Both the position numbers and the translations under genes were made by a program. The notes beneath the pieces are model-generated. The model was not told where the DNA came from. It saw only the letters and a list, made by a program, of their open reading frames with translations, and made no database searches. From Denitrobacterium detoxificans (GTDB lineage Bacteria > Actinomycetota > Coriobacteriia > Coriobacteriales > Eggerthellaceae), in the NCBI RefSeq assembly GCF_001643775.1, contig NZ_CP011402.1, positions 728,001-792,000 of the forward strand: 64,000 bases of DNA. Direction: 5' to 3'. Numbering within the stretch: the stretch's first letter is position 1; every line of letters starts with the position of its first letter. Of this stretch, positions 24,741 to 33,983 are shown piece by piece.

Positions 24741-25991
24741 TTAGCCCGCAATGCGCGCAATGAGCGCGTCGATCTGCTCGTCGGTCATGCCGCTACTGTG
24801 CAGGTAGTACCTGGCAGGCTCAACATAGTCAATCGATTGGAGGTTGGCCTGGTCATCGACATTAGCCAGGTATCTGAGCATCCCGTCGAAATTCAAATTC
24901 CTGATGGCATCGTAGCGATCGGGGTCGCTGTCTTCCGTGATGCCGTAATAGTTTGCGTACGACGCCATGTAATCGGCGGCAAGCTCGTCGTATGAGGCGC
25001 CGCAAAGCGCTTCAAGCAGGAGGCATACGAAGCCAGTGCGGTCCTTTCCTTCTACGCAATGCACCAGATAGGGTCCGTCGTGTTGCGTCATCTCGATGAG
25101 CCCCTGGGCAAGCGTTTGCTTGAATTCGTCGGAGGAGTAGTTTGCGGTTAGGTTGAGCAGGGCGACGTTGCCCACGCTCCGCAGTTCCATGAAGGGCGTG
25201 ACGTCTATGCCTTGCTCCTCGTCGAGGGCGGCGTATTCGTCTACTTTGTCATCGTTGTCGGAAAGGTCGAGCACGAACTGAACGCCAGCTTGTTTGAGCA
25301 GGGCGCTTGCGTAAGGCGCACGATTGCACTCGTTGTCTATGGGCGACGCCGATCGGTAGAGCACGTTGGGCGCAAGCGTGCCTCCCGCGCAGGCGCGAAA
25401 GTTCGCGAAGACTTCGTCGCTTGCGTAGTCCGTTCGGTCGTTCGTGTACGCAACGTCGTGGGCGATTTGCACCGTGTGGAAGGCGTCTGCAGTGTTGAGC
25501 CTGATGGTTGCGGTGTCGCCCTCGGAAAGCCCCGAAGCCTCCCAGAGCGAGTCGCCGAAGGACAACGCGGCCCGAATGGTGGAATAGCCGGGATAGCCTA
25601 CCAGAAGGGGGTCTCCGATGTTTGCGTAGTACCCGTTGTAGTAGGGGATGCCAGTCAATTCGCAGCCGTTTGAGAAGACGATGTCTACGCTATCGCCGAA
25701 CGCGAAACCGCAGGCATTGAAATCGTCGATGCTGATGGAGAAGTTGATGCCTCCAAAGTCCTGGTCCTTCGAGACGACGAGGCCTTCCAGCAACCCTGGG
25801 GCGGAATTAACGTATTGCGCGCTTGGCGCCTGTTCAAGAGGTTGGTCCGTTGCGTCTTCGCTGGGCGCTGTGGGGCTTTGCTGGCTGGGGGAGCAGCCGA
25901 AGAGCATGGCGCTTGTCAGCCCAAGCGTGCAGATGATGGCGAATGCAAGGCGATGCGCTACGGGCGTGCGTTCGTTCGTGATGGCGTTCAT
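24741..25991 (-). CDS. Lipoprotein with tyrosine phosphatase domain
   Basis: A 416-residue exported lipoprotein: signal peptide with lipobox LFGC (Cys33), a Ser/Pro/Gln-rich linker, a domain of about 120 residues that looks like a SAM-hydroxide adenosyltransferase-C or other beta domain (DFNACGFAFGDSVDIVFS), and a C-terminal phosphatase with the P-loop HCVEGKDRTG (CX5R) near residue 325. The upstream LYRSASPIDNE fits the Y_phosphatase3 family. The start at 25991 follows AGGGAG and gives a clean signal peptide. Substrate unknown. Confidence 0.8.
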   Translation of the reverse strand: MNAITNERTPVAHRLAFAIICTLGLTSAMLFGCSPSQQSPTAPSEDATDQPLEQAPSAQYVNSAPGLLEGLVVSKDQDFGGINFSISIDDFNACGFAFGDSVDIVFSNGCELTGIPYYNGYYANIGDPLLVGYPGYSTIRAALSFGDSLWEASGLSEGDTATIRLNTADAFHTVQIAHDVAYTNDRTDYASDEVFANFRACAGGTLAPNVLYRSASPIDNECNRAPYASALLKQAGVQFVLDLSDNDDKVDEYAALDEEQGIDVTPFMELRSVGNVALLNLTANYSSDEFKQTLAQGLIEMTQHDGPYLVHCVEGKDRTGFVCLLLEALCGASYDELAADYMASYANYYGITEDSDPDRYDAIRNLNFDGMLRYLANVDDQANLQSIDYVEPARYYLHSSGMTDEQIDALIARIAG

Positions 25992-26194
25992 ACGGACTCC
26001 CTCGTCTGCGGGCATGTTTGCATCATCATACGCTCTTGCTGTGGGATGGTCGAATGCGTTTGCGCTGCATGAGCGCGTGGTTGCGGTCCGCGGTGCGCGC
26101 GTGGTTTCGGCGTATGGATTTGCGCATGCCCTAGGTTCTACGCACTCGGGGGCGTAGAGTGGTCGCAATTATTCTTACGACGGAGGAGCGCCCT

Positions 26195-26722
26195 ATGAAA
26201 GCCCTGGTTGTTGTGGACGTGCAGAATGATTTCGTATCTGGTTCGCTGGGTACGAAGGAAGCGCAGGAGATGCTTCCGCGTCTTATGAAGAAGGTCGAGG
26301 CCTTCGAAGGCGCCCTGTTCGTGACGCTCGATACGCATGGCGAGGACTATCTGCAAACTCAGGAAGGCCATAACCTGCCCGTCGTGCATTGCGTGCGCGG
26401 AACGTGGGGATGGGAACTGCCCGACGAGCTGAGCACCCTTACGGATGCCAAGGGCGCCGCGGTGTTCGAAAAGCCGTGTTTCGGGAGCGTGCAGCTCGCG
26501 GAAGAGCTGGTGAAGCTGCATGCTTCCGAGCCCCTGGAGAGCATCGAGCTCGTGGGCTTGTGCACCGACATCTGCGTGGTTTCCAACGCCCTCATGATCA
26601 AGGCCGCCTTGCCCGAGGTTCCCGTTTCGGTGGATGCGTCGTGCTGCGCAGGCGTTACGCCCGAAAAGCACGAGGCTGCTTTGGCTGTGATGGAAAGCTG
26701 CCAGGTAGCGGTAACGCGATAG
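26195..26722 (+). CDS. Isochorismatase-fold cysteine hydrolase (nicotinamidase-like)
   Basis: A 175-residue hydrolase with the family triad in view: Asp in VVDVQNDF (residue 9), a Lys in FEKPCFGS (about 97), and the nucleophilic Cys in LVGLCTDICVV (about 128). Nicotinamidases are longer as a rule and have metal-binding DxHxxxH; here DTHGEDY is shortened, so the substrate is open. ATG 26195 follows GGAGGAG. It stands alone between terminators. Confidence 0.83.
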   Translation: MKALVVVDVQNDFVSGSLGTKEAQEMLPRLMKKVEAFEGALFVTLDTHGEDYLQTQEGHNLPVVHCVRGTWGWELPDELSTLTDAKGAAVFEKPCFGSVQLAEELVKLHASEPLESIELVGLCTDICVVSNALMIKAALPEVPVSVDASCCAGVTPEKHEAALAVMESCQVAVTR

Positions 26723-26746
26723 CGGAATGATTGATGTACGCCCGAA

Positions 26747-26780
26747 GGGGGCGGTTCCTTGCGGAGCCGCCCCTCATTTT
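26747..26780 (+). terminator. Rho-independent terminator
   Basis: GGGGCGGTTCC pairs with GGAGCCGCCCC around a five-base loop and is followed by TCATTTT. Confidence 0.8.
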
Positions 26781-26799
26781 GCTATGCGTTTACTGGTGA

Positions 26800-27354
26800 C
26801 TAGCTTTCCAGGTCGGCCAGAATCCGTTCTTGATGCTTCCTTGCGCTCTTGTACATGGCATAGAGCATGACTGCGATGCCGACGAATACCGCGAGGGCAA
26901 GAGGGAGTGCGATTAGGACGTCCGTGACCCAGAAGACCTCTGAAATGCCCACGAGCATGATTTCGGCGAGGATCTGCGTGACGAACAAGATGATGCCCGC
27001 CCCAACTCCGCCTACTGCGGCGATGCCGACTGCGGTGCTGGCGGGAAAGGTGTCGACGTTTACGAATTTCGGGTAGCCCATGATGCCCTTCTTCGTTTGC
27101 GCAATCGTTGCGTACATGGCGCAAACGACGACGATCAGGCAAAGCGCCATGCAGATGGGGCTGATGTAGAGGAAGGGCGTGCGGTCGAGATCGTGCATGC
27201 TTGCCGCGGTGTCGAGCGATAGCATGAAGTACGACAAGATGAGGTTGAGCGCCAACATGAGGTGGAATGCGCGCTTGTTGATGCGGTTTGCCTCCATTTC
27301 CTCGCGTTCGTCTGCCATGACGAAGAATTCTTTCCAATGCTTGATGGCATTCAT
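26800..27354 (-). CDS. Membrane protein paired with an XRE regulator
   Basis: A 184-residue protein with about five membrane helices and a short charged N-terminus (MADEREEMEANRINKRAFH). I do not recognise a family with confidence. It follows the small XRE gene by 2 bp on the same strand, an arrangement common for regulator/membrane protein pairs of Gram-positive bacteria. ATG 27354 has AGGAGGGG 6 bp upstream. Confidence 0.7.
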   Translation of the reverse strand: MNAIKHWKEFFVMADEREEMEANRINKRAFHLMLALNLILSYFMLSLDTAASMHDLDRTPFLYISPICMALCLIVVVCAMYATIAQTKKGIMGYPKFVNVDTFPASTAVGIAAVGGVGAGIILFVTQILAEIMLVGISEVFWVTDVLIALPLALAVFVGIAVMLYAMYKSARKHQERILADLES

Positions 27355-27356
27355 GG

Positions 27357-27566
27357 TTACCCCTCCTGGGTCCAAAACAAATCGTTGAGCGTTACGTTGA
27401 GTTCCTTGCAGATGGCGATGCAGAGGTTGAGCGTGGGATTGTAGCCACCGGCTTCTATGAGGCCAATGGTTTGACGCGTGGCCCCAACCTTGGCTGCAAG
27501 TTCGGCTTGGGAGAGGCCTGCTCCGACGCGCGCTGCTTTCATCTTCAAATTCTTGTTCCCATCCAT
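27357..27566 (-). CDS. Small XRE-type regulator
   Basis: A 69-residue helix-turn-helix protein, nearly the whole of it one DNA-binding domain: AGLSQAELAAKVGATRQTIG then LIEAGGYNPTLNLCIAICKE. It resembles the YozG/compact Cro group. It probably represses its own promoter, which carries tandem repeats. Binding site GAAAGGAGGGAC lies before the ATG. Confidence 0.9.
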   Translation of the reverse strand: MDGNKNLKMKAARVGAGLSQAELAAKVGATRQTIGLIEAGGYNPTLNLCIAICKELNVTLNDLFWTQEG

Positions 27567-27912
27567 AAGGTCCCTCCTTTCGCATTGCCATATCTATCGT
27601 TCATGATGTAAGAAATATATTGCATAAATGAGATGATGTCAAATATATCTTGCACAATGTTTGGAAAATCAGTCATAACGTTATAGAGGCATCACATTGG
27701 TTGCCGCTATGGAAAGGGCGTGGGGTTGTTTATTCGCGGTACAGGATTTTATGCTCGCGCAAGGAGATTGGGTGGTATACTCTCTCCAGCCTAATTAGCC
27801 GCGGCCCTTTGGGGCATTCCGTAGTGCAGCGGAACGCGGGATATGTTCATTGCACCGGGCGTGCGGGGTGGCTGCCGTTGCGTCGACTACAAGAAAGGTG
27901 CAATGGTTGGCC
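27567..27912. other. Intergenic region between XRE and MOSC genes
   Basis: Besides the XRE promoter, it holds an extended -10 element (TGGTATACT, hexamer 27776-27781) for the MOSC gene and about 120 bp of leader with GC-rich inverted pairing, for example GTGCA...TGCAC near 27822-27855. A molybdenum-cofactor riboswitch was considered because the gene has a MOSC domain, but I cannot recognise its consensus. Confidence 0.4.
27604..27660 (-). promoter_or_regulatory. XRE promoter within a tandem direct repeat
   Basis: On the minus strand TTGACA (27638-27643) and TATATT (27615-27620) are spaced by 17 bp, close to the vegetative consensus. The region is a near-tandem repeat of about 28 bp (GATGT...AAATATAT...TTGCAYAA twice), whose units cover the -35 and -10 boxes. 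This fits an autoregulatory operator. Confidence 0.75.
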
Positions 27913-28530
27913 ATGGCTGAATCTACTTGCACGAATACCTGCAAACGCATTTGCGAAAACGAAACCGCAAAGAAGCTGGCGAACGACCTTGGCGTTGATA
28001 ATCCGTTGATGGTGTCCGACCAGGGGCCTGCGCCCGTTGAGGGCGACACGGGTGGCATTATGTCCGTGAACATTGCGCCGAAGAAGGGCATGCGCAAAGC
28101 TCCCGTCGAGCAGGGCGTCATTCACCTGAACGCCGATTATGGCGTGGAGGGCGACGCACATGCGGGCGATTGGCATCGCCAGGTTTCGTTCCTTGCCGAA
28201 GAATCCATCCAGGTGGCACGCGATAATGGGCTCGATGTGGGCTATGGCGATTTTGCCGAGAATATCACCACGAAGGGCATCAACATCAAGCAGATGCCGC
28301 TTGGTACCTTGCTCGAGGTGGGGGATGCCCTGGTCGAGGTTTCCCAGATCGGGAAGATCTGCCATACGCGTTGCGCCATCTATTACCTTGCGGGCGATTG
28401 CATCTTCCCACGTGAGGGCGTTTTCGGCTGGGTCGTAAAGCCTGGTGACGTGCGCGTGGGCGATGAAGTGCGCGTGGTGAAGCTGGGCGATGGCACGGTT
28501 AATCGCGCCCTTTCCGACAAGCCGCTGTAG
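27913..28530 (+). CDS. MOSC domain protein
   Basis: A 205-residue protein whose residues 50-200 are a MOSC domain (ADYGVEGDAHAG, FAENITTKGINI, HTRCAIYY with the conserved Cys). Such domains are linked to molybdenum cofactor or sulfur transfer. The N-terminus has three Cys (CTNTCKRIC), perhaps a metal or cluster site. Start choice is uncertain: the AAAGG box at 27894-27898 is better placed for an in-frame TTG at 27907 than for ATG 27913. An out-of-frame ATG at 27903 would encode a five-codon overlapping ORF. Confidence 0.8.
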   Translation: MAESTCTNTCKRICENETAKKLANDLGVDNPLMVSDQGPAPVEGDTGGIMSVNIAPKKGMRKAPVEQGVIHLNADYGVEGDAHAGDWHRQVSFLAEESIQVARDNGLDVGYGDFAENITTKGINIKQMPLGTLLEVGDALVEVSQIGKICHTRCAIYYLAGDCIFPREGVFGWVVKPGDVRVGDEVRVVKLGDGTVNRALSDKPL

Positions 28531-28557
28531 CCTACTCGCTTCGTTCTGGTTCCAGAT

Positions 28558-28597
28558 ATGCCCGCATGCGCGCGTTGACGTGCACGCGGGCATTTTC
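28558..28597 (+). terminator. Rho-independent terminator
   Basis: ATGCCCGC and GCGGGCAT form the stem, with GC-rich inner pairing and TTTTC downstream. Confidence 0.7.
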
Positions 28598-28740
28598 GTA
28601 GCGCATTATTTCTTGGGATAGCTGCCTTTACGCGTGCTCATGAGCGCTTATCAATTATTTCTATTACGCGAAAGCGAGCGGCATGCGTATGCTATTGAGG
28701 TGTTCGCGTAAGCGTTTTCCCCAGGTTCGAAAGGCTTGAT

Positions 28741-30021
28741 ATGACGTATCGGAAAGAAACGGAATGCGTGCAGGGTGGTTGGCAACCGGGAGACGCCCAG
28801 CCGCGTCAGGTTCCCATCTACCAGAACACCACGTGGCGCTATGCCACGAGCGAGCATATGGGCCGCTTGTTCGACCTGCAGGAATCCGGGTACTTCTATA
28901 CGCGCCTTCAGAATCCCACCAATGATGCCGTGGCAGATAAGATTCGCCAGTTGGAGGGTGGTGCAGCGGCCATGCTTACCAGCTCGGGGCAGGCTGCCAA
29001 TTTCTTTGCGCTCTTCAACATCTGCGAGGCTGGTAGCCATATCGTTGCGAGCTCGGCTATCTATGGTGGTACGTATAACCTCATTGCCGTCACCATGGCC
29101 AAGATGGGCATTGAGAGCACGTTCGTTTCCCCCAGTTGCACGAAGGAAGAGCTGGAAGCCGCATTTCGTCCGAATACGCGCGCGGTCTTTGGCGAAACTA
29201 TCGCCAATCCAGCGCTTGCCGTTCTGGATATCGAGCTGTTTGCCCAGGTCGCTCATGAGCACGGGGTGCCGCTTGTCGTGGATAACACGTTTCCCACGCC
29301 CGTCAATTGCCGTCCGCTCGAGTGGGGCGCCAACATCGTCACGCATTCCACCACGAAGTACATGGATGGCCATGGTGCCGCGGTGGGCGGCGCCATCGTC
29401 GATGGGGGCACGTTCGATTGGATGGCCCATGCGAGCAAGTTCCCTGGCTTGTGCACGCCCGACGAAAGCTATCATGGCGTGGTGTATGCGCAGGACTTCG
29501 GCAACGAGGGTGCGTTTATCACCAAGGCGACGGCGCAGCTCATGCGCGATTTCGGGTCCATCCCCTCGCCTCAAAATGCCTTCATTCTGAATCTGGGCTT
29601 GGAGAGCCTGCATGTGCGCATGGCCCAGCATTGCAAAAACGGCGAAGCAGTGGCCCAGTACCTCGCATCGCATCCGAAGGTTAGCTGGGTGCGCTATTGC
29701 GGCCTGCCAAGCGACCCGTATTACGCCTTGGCGCAGAAGTACTTGCCGAACGGCGGTTGTGGCGTAGTGAGCTTTGGGGTTGCCGGCGGCCGTGCGGCTG
29801 CCGAAAAGGTTATGGGTGGCTTGAAGATGGCAAGCATCGCAACGCATGTGGCTGATGCGCGTACATGTTGCCTGCATCCCGCGTCGAGCACGCATCGCCA
29901 GATGAGCGATGCTGAGCTGGAAGCGGCTGGCGTAGCCCCCGATCTCATTCGCCTCAGTTGCGGCATCGAGGCAGCCGAGGATATCATTGCCGATATCGAC
30001 CAGGCCCTTGCGCTTCTGTAA
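28741..30021 (+). CDS. metY: O-acetylhomoserine sulfhydrylase
   Basis: A 426-residue PLP enzyme of the Cys/Met metabolism family, predicted to make homocysteine from O-acetylhomoserine and sulfide. It shows YTRLQNPTNDAV, SSGQAANFFALFNI, VVDNTFPTP, and the PLP lysine in THSTTKYMDGHG (about residue 206). The length and the FGNEGAFITKA stretch fit MetY better than cystathionine synthase. The O-acetyl-specific MetA downstream supplies its substrate. Confidence 0.88.
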   Translation: MTYRKETECVQGGWQPGDAQPRQVPIYQNTTWRYATSEHMGRLFDLQESGYFYTRLQNPTNDAVADKIRQLEGGAAAMLTSSGQAANFFALFNICEAGSHIVASSAIYGGTYNLIAVTMAKMGIESTFVSPSCTKEELEAAFRPNTRAVFGETIANPALAVLDIELFAQVAHEHGVPLVVDNTFPTPVNCRPLEWGANIVTHSTTKYMDGHGAAVGGAIVDGGTFDWMAHASKFPGLCTPDESYHGVVYAQDFGNEGAFITKATAQLMRDFGSIPSPQNAFILNLGLESLHVRMAQHCKNGEAVAQYLASHPKVSWVRYCGLPSDPYYALAQKYLPNGGCGVVSFGVAGGRAAAEKVMGGLKMASIATHVADARTCCLHPASSTHRQMSDAELEAAGVAPDLIRLSCGIEAAEDIIADIDQALALL

Positions 30022-30031
30022 TGCCGTTTTC

Positions 30032-30068
30032 GACCGCCCCGTTGGCTTTGCCTGTCGACGGGGCGGTC
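30032..30068 (+). terminator. Hairpin between metY and metA
   Basis: GACCGCCCCGT pairs perfectly with ACGGGGCGGTC over a 15-base loop. There is no T tract, so it may attenuate or process rather than fully stop transcription. Confidence 0.45.
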
Positions 30069-30132
30069 TGCCGTATGCGCTTCATGCGCGTAAGCGGCTT
30101 GTTTGTTTCCGCTCTATTGGAAGGTGAGCATC

Positions 30133-31077
30133 ATGCCTATTCGCATTCCCGATGCGCTGCCCGCAACCGACCTGCTTGCACAGGAAAATATCTTCGTGAT
30201 GACCGAGTATCGCGCCATGCATCAGGACATTCGTCCTTTGCGCGTGGTGCTGCTCAATCTTATGCCCACCAAGGTTGCCACGGAAACGCAGATTCTCCGA
30301 CGCCTCTCGAACACGCCGCTGCAGGTGGAGATTACGCTGCTGCGCATGGCGAGCCATGCTGCGAAGAACGTCTCGGAACAGCATCTCGATACGTTCTACC
30401 GTACGTTCGAGCAGATCGAGCATGAGCACTTCGACGGCATGATCATCACGGGTGCGCCGGTGGAGCGTCTTGAATTCGAAGACGTGGACTACTGGCCCGA
30501 ACTTTGCCAGATCATGGAATGGGGTGCGACGCATGTGCATTCGACGCTTCATATCTGCTGGGGTGCGCAGGCGGGCATGTTCTTCCACTACGGCATTCAG
30601 AAGCATGAGCTTGAACAGAAGATGTCGGGCGTGTTCAGGCATCGTCGTATCGTGGATAAGGTTACGACGCCCCTGCTGCGTGGCTTCGACGACATGTTCT
30701 GGGCGCCTCACTCGCGTTACACCGAAGTGCGCACGGCCGATATCGAGGCTCATCCGAAGCTCGATTTGCTTGCCGTTTCGGAAGAGGCGGGCGCGTATCT
30801 TGCGAAGAGCTCCGACGATCGCAACATCTTCGTGTTTGGCCATCCGGAATACGACCGCTATACCCTGGGCAATGAATATGAGCGCGATGTTGCCAAGGGC
30901 ATGTTCCCGCAGGTGCCTAAGCATTATTATCCCAATGATGACCCTGCTCAGCCGCCGTATTCGTTCTGGCGGGCCCATGCTCAGCTGCTGTACACCAACT
31001 GGCTGAACTACTACGTGTACCAGACCACGCCCTACGATGTTCGCTTGGCTGGTGGCAAGGAGGACCGCGCGCTGTAG
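30133..31077 (+). CDS. metA: Homoserine O-acetyltransferase (MetA family)
   Basis: A 314-residue MetA-type transferase that activates homoserine for methionine synthesis. Catalytic Cys lies in [10 protein letters not shown] (residue 142), His in GHPEYDRYT (about 235) with Glu. The residue known to decide the acyl donor is Glu in [11 protein letters not shown] (about 111), which in characterised enzymes means acetyl-CoA; succinyl-CoA enzymes have Gly. This matches the O-acetylhomoserine sulfhydrylase upstream. ATG 30133 has AAGGTGAG upstream. Confidence 0.9.
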   Translation: MPIRIPDALPATDLLAQENIFVMTEYRAMHQDIRPLRVVLLNLMPTKVATETQILRRLSNTPLQVEITLLRMASHAAKNVSEQHLDTFYRTFEQIEHEHFDGMIITGAPVERLEFEDVDYWPELCQIMEWGATHVHSTLHICWGAQAGMFFHYGIQKHELEQKMSGVFRHRRIVDKVTTPLLRGFDDMFWAPHSRYTEVRTADIEAHPKLDLLAVSEEAGAYLAKSSDDRNIFVFGHPEYDRYTLGNEYERDVAKGMFPQVPKHYYPNDDPAQPPYSFWRAHAQLLYTNWLNYYVYQTTPYDVRLAGGKEDRAL

Positions 31078-31311
31078 GGGCCTGGGTGCATCGTGCGCTA
31101 TTGAGTCGCGTCGATGCATGCCCCTCGAGGGAGCCCTTGCAAGAAAGAGGCGCTGAGGTCGCGCAAGGTCGTAACCATTGCCTTCCACTCTGTGCGTTTG
31201 CACCCCCTTTCCTGTACGATAACAGCGAGGGTTTTGCATGATGGCCGCTATAAGCGGAGATCGTAGGCGTCTACGGTTGGGCTCGGTAATCATGACGGTG
31301 GGGGTGACGGC

Positions 31312-32844
31312 ATGACATGTAGGACGATGAGGGCCATTCTGGTTTCGTTGTTCGCGGTGGTGGCGCTTGCGTTCGCGATTGCTCCAGCGCTTGCATATGC
31401 AGACGAGGCAACTCCTGTGTATCAGACGCTCGACGAGTTGTCGGGCAAGCGCATTGCCTATGTGAATGGCAGCGTGTACAACCAGGCCGTTCAGGGCCGC
31501 ATCGACGGCACTACTGAGGAATTCTATCCGTCGCTTGCCGAATGCGTTGCTGCCGTGGAGGCAGGCAAGGCCGATGCGGCGGTTCAACTTTCGTATTGCT
31601 GCCAGCTTGCCGTGAACAGGCGCCCGGGTACGGTGACGCTGCTGCCCGATCCGGTCGTCTCTGTGTCCGAAGGGTTCTTCTTCCCGCGAGGCTCGGCTCT
31701 TACCAGCCAGTTCAACGACGTCATCAAGCGCTTTTCCGAAGATGGGACTCTGAAGGAGCTTGAGGAGAAGTGGGTCGCGGCAGACGATTCGGGCAAGACC
31801 CTGCCCGAACAGGACTGGGACGCGCCTAACGGCACGCTGAAGTTTGCGACTTCGGGCGTTATTGAACCCTTCTCATACGTTGGCCAAGGCGGGCAACCCA
31901 AGGGCTACGACGTTGAGTTGGCCCTGCTCATCGCTCGTGAGCTTGGCTACCATTTGGAAGTGACCACCATTCCTATGGATTCCATCTTCGCTGCAGTGGA
32001 CACGGGCAAGGCCGATTTCGGCGGCACCCTCACGAACACGCCCGAACGCGCCGCCGTATGCGACTTCAGCGAACCCGTCATGCCCACCACCATTTCGGTC
32101 ATCGTGAAGTCCGAAGAGTCGGCTGAATCCGCGGGGCTCTTCGGCGGAATCGCGACTTCTTTCCAGCGGACCTTCATCGAGGAGGACCGCTGGATGCTCG
32201 TCCTCTCTGGCCTGGGCGTTACCATTCTCATTAGCGTGTTCTCCGGCGTGCTTGGCTTGCTGTTGGGGTACGCCACCGTGCTGGCGCGACGCAGCGGGGT
32301 GCGCTGGGTTGGCAAGCTCGTGGATGGCTACCAAGCGCTCATGGGCCGAATCCCCATCGTGGTGGTGCTCATGCTGTTCTACTACGTGGTGTTCGGCTCC
32401 GTAGACGTTGCGGGCGAGCTCGTGGCGGTTATTGCGTTTACCCTGGCGTTCGGAGCCACCGCAGGTGCAACTATGTGGACGGCCGTGAAGGGCATCGACG
32501 TCATTCAAGAGGAAACGGGACTTGCGCTGGGCTACACCCGCCGGGAAGTGTTTTCCAAGATCGTCTTCCCGCAAGCTCGTCAGCAGTTCACGCCGCAGCT
32601 TATGGGGCAGTTCGTGAACTTGGTTAAGGACACTGCGATTGTGGGCTATATCTCGGTAACCGACCTTACGCGTGCGAGCGACCTCATTCGTGCCCGTACG
32701 ATGGATGCGTTCTTCCCGCTCATCACGACGGCGGTTATCTACTTTCTGTTCTGCATGCTTCTGGCTTACGTGCTGCGCAAGATTACCGCGAGGCTCGATG
32801 TCACGAAACGCCCTCGCGAGATCCAAGGAGTCGATGAGAGATGA
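31312..32844 (+). CDS. Amino acid ABC importer, substrate-binding domain fused to permease
   Basis: A 510-residue fusion: signal peptide (1-28), extracytoplasmic binding region (about 35-265), then a HisM/GlnP permease (about 290-490). The binding region is odd. It first shows what is normally the second lobe ([33 protein letters not shown]), and only then the part with the usual first-lobe start ([37 protein letters not shown]). It therefore looks circularly permuted or made of two half domains. Its stop overlaps the ATPase start by 4 bp. Confidence 0.82.
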   Translation: MTCRTMRAILVSLFAVVALAFAIAPALAYADEATPVYQTLDELSGKRIAYVNGSVYNQAVQGRIDGTTEEFYPSLAECVAAVEAGKADAAVQLSYCCQLAVNRRPGTVTLLPDPVVSVSEGFFFPRGSALTSQFNDVIKRFSEDGTLKELEEKWVAADDSGKTLPEQDWDAPNGTLKFATSGVIEPFSYVGQGGQPKGYDVELALLIARELGYHLEVTTIPMDSIFAAVDTGKADFGGTLTNTPERAAVCDFSEPVMPTTISVIVKSEESAESAGLFGGIATSFQRTFIEEDRWMLVLSGLGVTILISVFSGVLGLLLGYATVLARRSGVRWVGKLVDGYQALMGRIPIVVVLMLFYYVVFGSVDVAGELVAVIAFTLAFGATAGATMWTAVKGIDVIQEETGLALGYTRREVFSKIVFPQARQQFTPQLMGQFVNLVKDTAIVGYISVTDLTRASDLIRARTMDAFFPLITTAVIYFLFCMLLAYVLRKITARLDVTKRPREIQGVDER

Positions 32845-33950
32845 GCCTCATAGAGATAAAGCATTTGCGCAAGGAATATGGCGACGTCGTGCCCCTGAAG
32901 GACGTAAACGCTACCGTGGACGAGGGCGAGGTCATCTCCATCATCGGGCCTTCGGGTACGGGCAAGTCGACCCTCATTCGATGTCTCAACCGCTTGGAGA
33001 CGCCTACCTCGGGTCAGATCATTGTCGATGGCATTGACATGTGCGCGCCCGACGTAAACCTGCCCATGATGCGCCAGAAGATGGGCATGGTGTTTCAGAA
33101 CTACGCCCTGTTTAATCATAAGCTCGTCATCGAGAACCTGATGATGGCGCCCATGGACCTGCTTGGCATGTCCAAGCAGGAGGCCTACGACCAGGCGCTC
33201 GACCTGCTGAAGATGGTTGGATTGAGGGATAAGGCGCTCAGCTGGCCGCATGAGCTTTCCGGGGGGCAACGCCAGCGTGTGGCCATCGCACGCGGCTTGG
33301 CCATGAATCCCAAGATTCTCCTGTTCGACGAGCCCACGAGTGCTTTGGACCCGCAGATGGTATCCGAGGTTCTCTCCGTTATCACCCGGCTTGCCGAGCG
33401 GGGGCTTACGATGCTCGTGGTCACGCATGAGATGCGCTTCGCTCGCGACGCAAGTACTCGCGTCTTCTACATGGACCAAGGTGAGCTTTGGGAATCGGGT
33501 ACGCCGAAGCAGATCTTCGAGAACCCTCAGCGACGCAGAACGCGCGACTTCGTTTTCCGCGTGCGCAATTGGAATTGGGAAATTCACAGCATCGACTACG
33601 ACTACGCCGCCATGATGTCGTCATTCGAGGACTTCTGCGCGCGTCAGTTCCTGGGGCATCGCATTATGTATGCATGCAAGCTCGTGCTAGAGGAATCCAC
33701 TTCAAGCATCCTTATTCCATTGGCGAAAGAGTATGGACTCGTCGATCCACGCATCGCCTACGAGCTTTCCGTAGGGGAGGGTGGCGAGCAAGCGGACTTG
33801 CGCGTTGACGTGGGTGAGCTTGCCGCTTGCGGTGTCAGCGACGAAGAGCTTAATGCGGTTGCCGACGATATTTCGAAGCGTATTTTGGAGAGCGCGATCT
33901 CGCGTTACTACGTGGACGAGTCCGGAGCGCCTCATTACGTAATTGGCTAG
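32841..33950 (+). CDS. Amino acid ABC importer ATPase with a C-terminal extra domain
   Basis: The first 240 of 369 residues are a GlnQ-type ATPase: Walker [10 protein letters not shown] (36-44), Q-loop QNYALF, signature [14 protein letters not shown], Walker [12 protein letters not shown], switch His in VVTHE. About 125 further residues carry [20 protein letters not shown] and [10 protein letters not shown], which recall the N-box region of RsbW-like histidine-kinase-type ATPases, with the key Asn replaced by Ser. GlnQ proteins normally end near residue 245. The extension could sense or regulate; its family is my inference. Confidence 0.85.
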   Translation: MSLIEIKHLRKEYGDVVPLKDVNATVDEGEVISIIGPSGTGKSTLIRCLNRLETPTSGQIIVDGIDMCAPDVNLPMMRQKMGMVFQNYALFNHKLVIENLMMAPMDLLGMSKQEAYDQALDLLKMVGLRDKALSWPHELSGGQRQRVAIARGLAMNPKILLFDEPTSALDPQMVSEVLSVITRLAERGLTMLVVTHEMRFARDASTRVFYMDQGELWESGTPKQIFENPQRRRTRDFVFRVRNWNWEIHSIDYDYAAMMSSFEDFCARQFLGHRIMYACKLVLEESTSSILIPLAKEYGLVDPRIAYELSVGEGGEQADLRVDVGELAACGVSDEELNAVADDISKRILESAISRYYVDESGAPHYVIG

Positions 33951-33983
33951 GACCATGCCTCGTAGGATCGCGTTGCCTTTGGC

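Noticed and set aside
27782-27912. Molybdenum cofactor riboswitch before the MOSC gene
   Set aside because: The leader has pairing potential, but the known consensus could not be recognised; only a neutral note was kept.
28600-28740. S-adenosylmethionine riboswitch before metY
   Set aside because: No S-box core sequence or terminator/antiterminator pair is visible in the leader.
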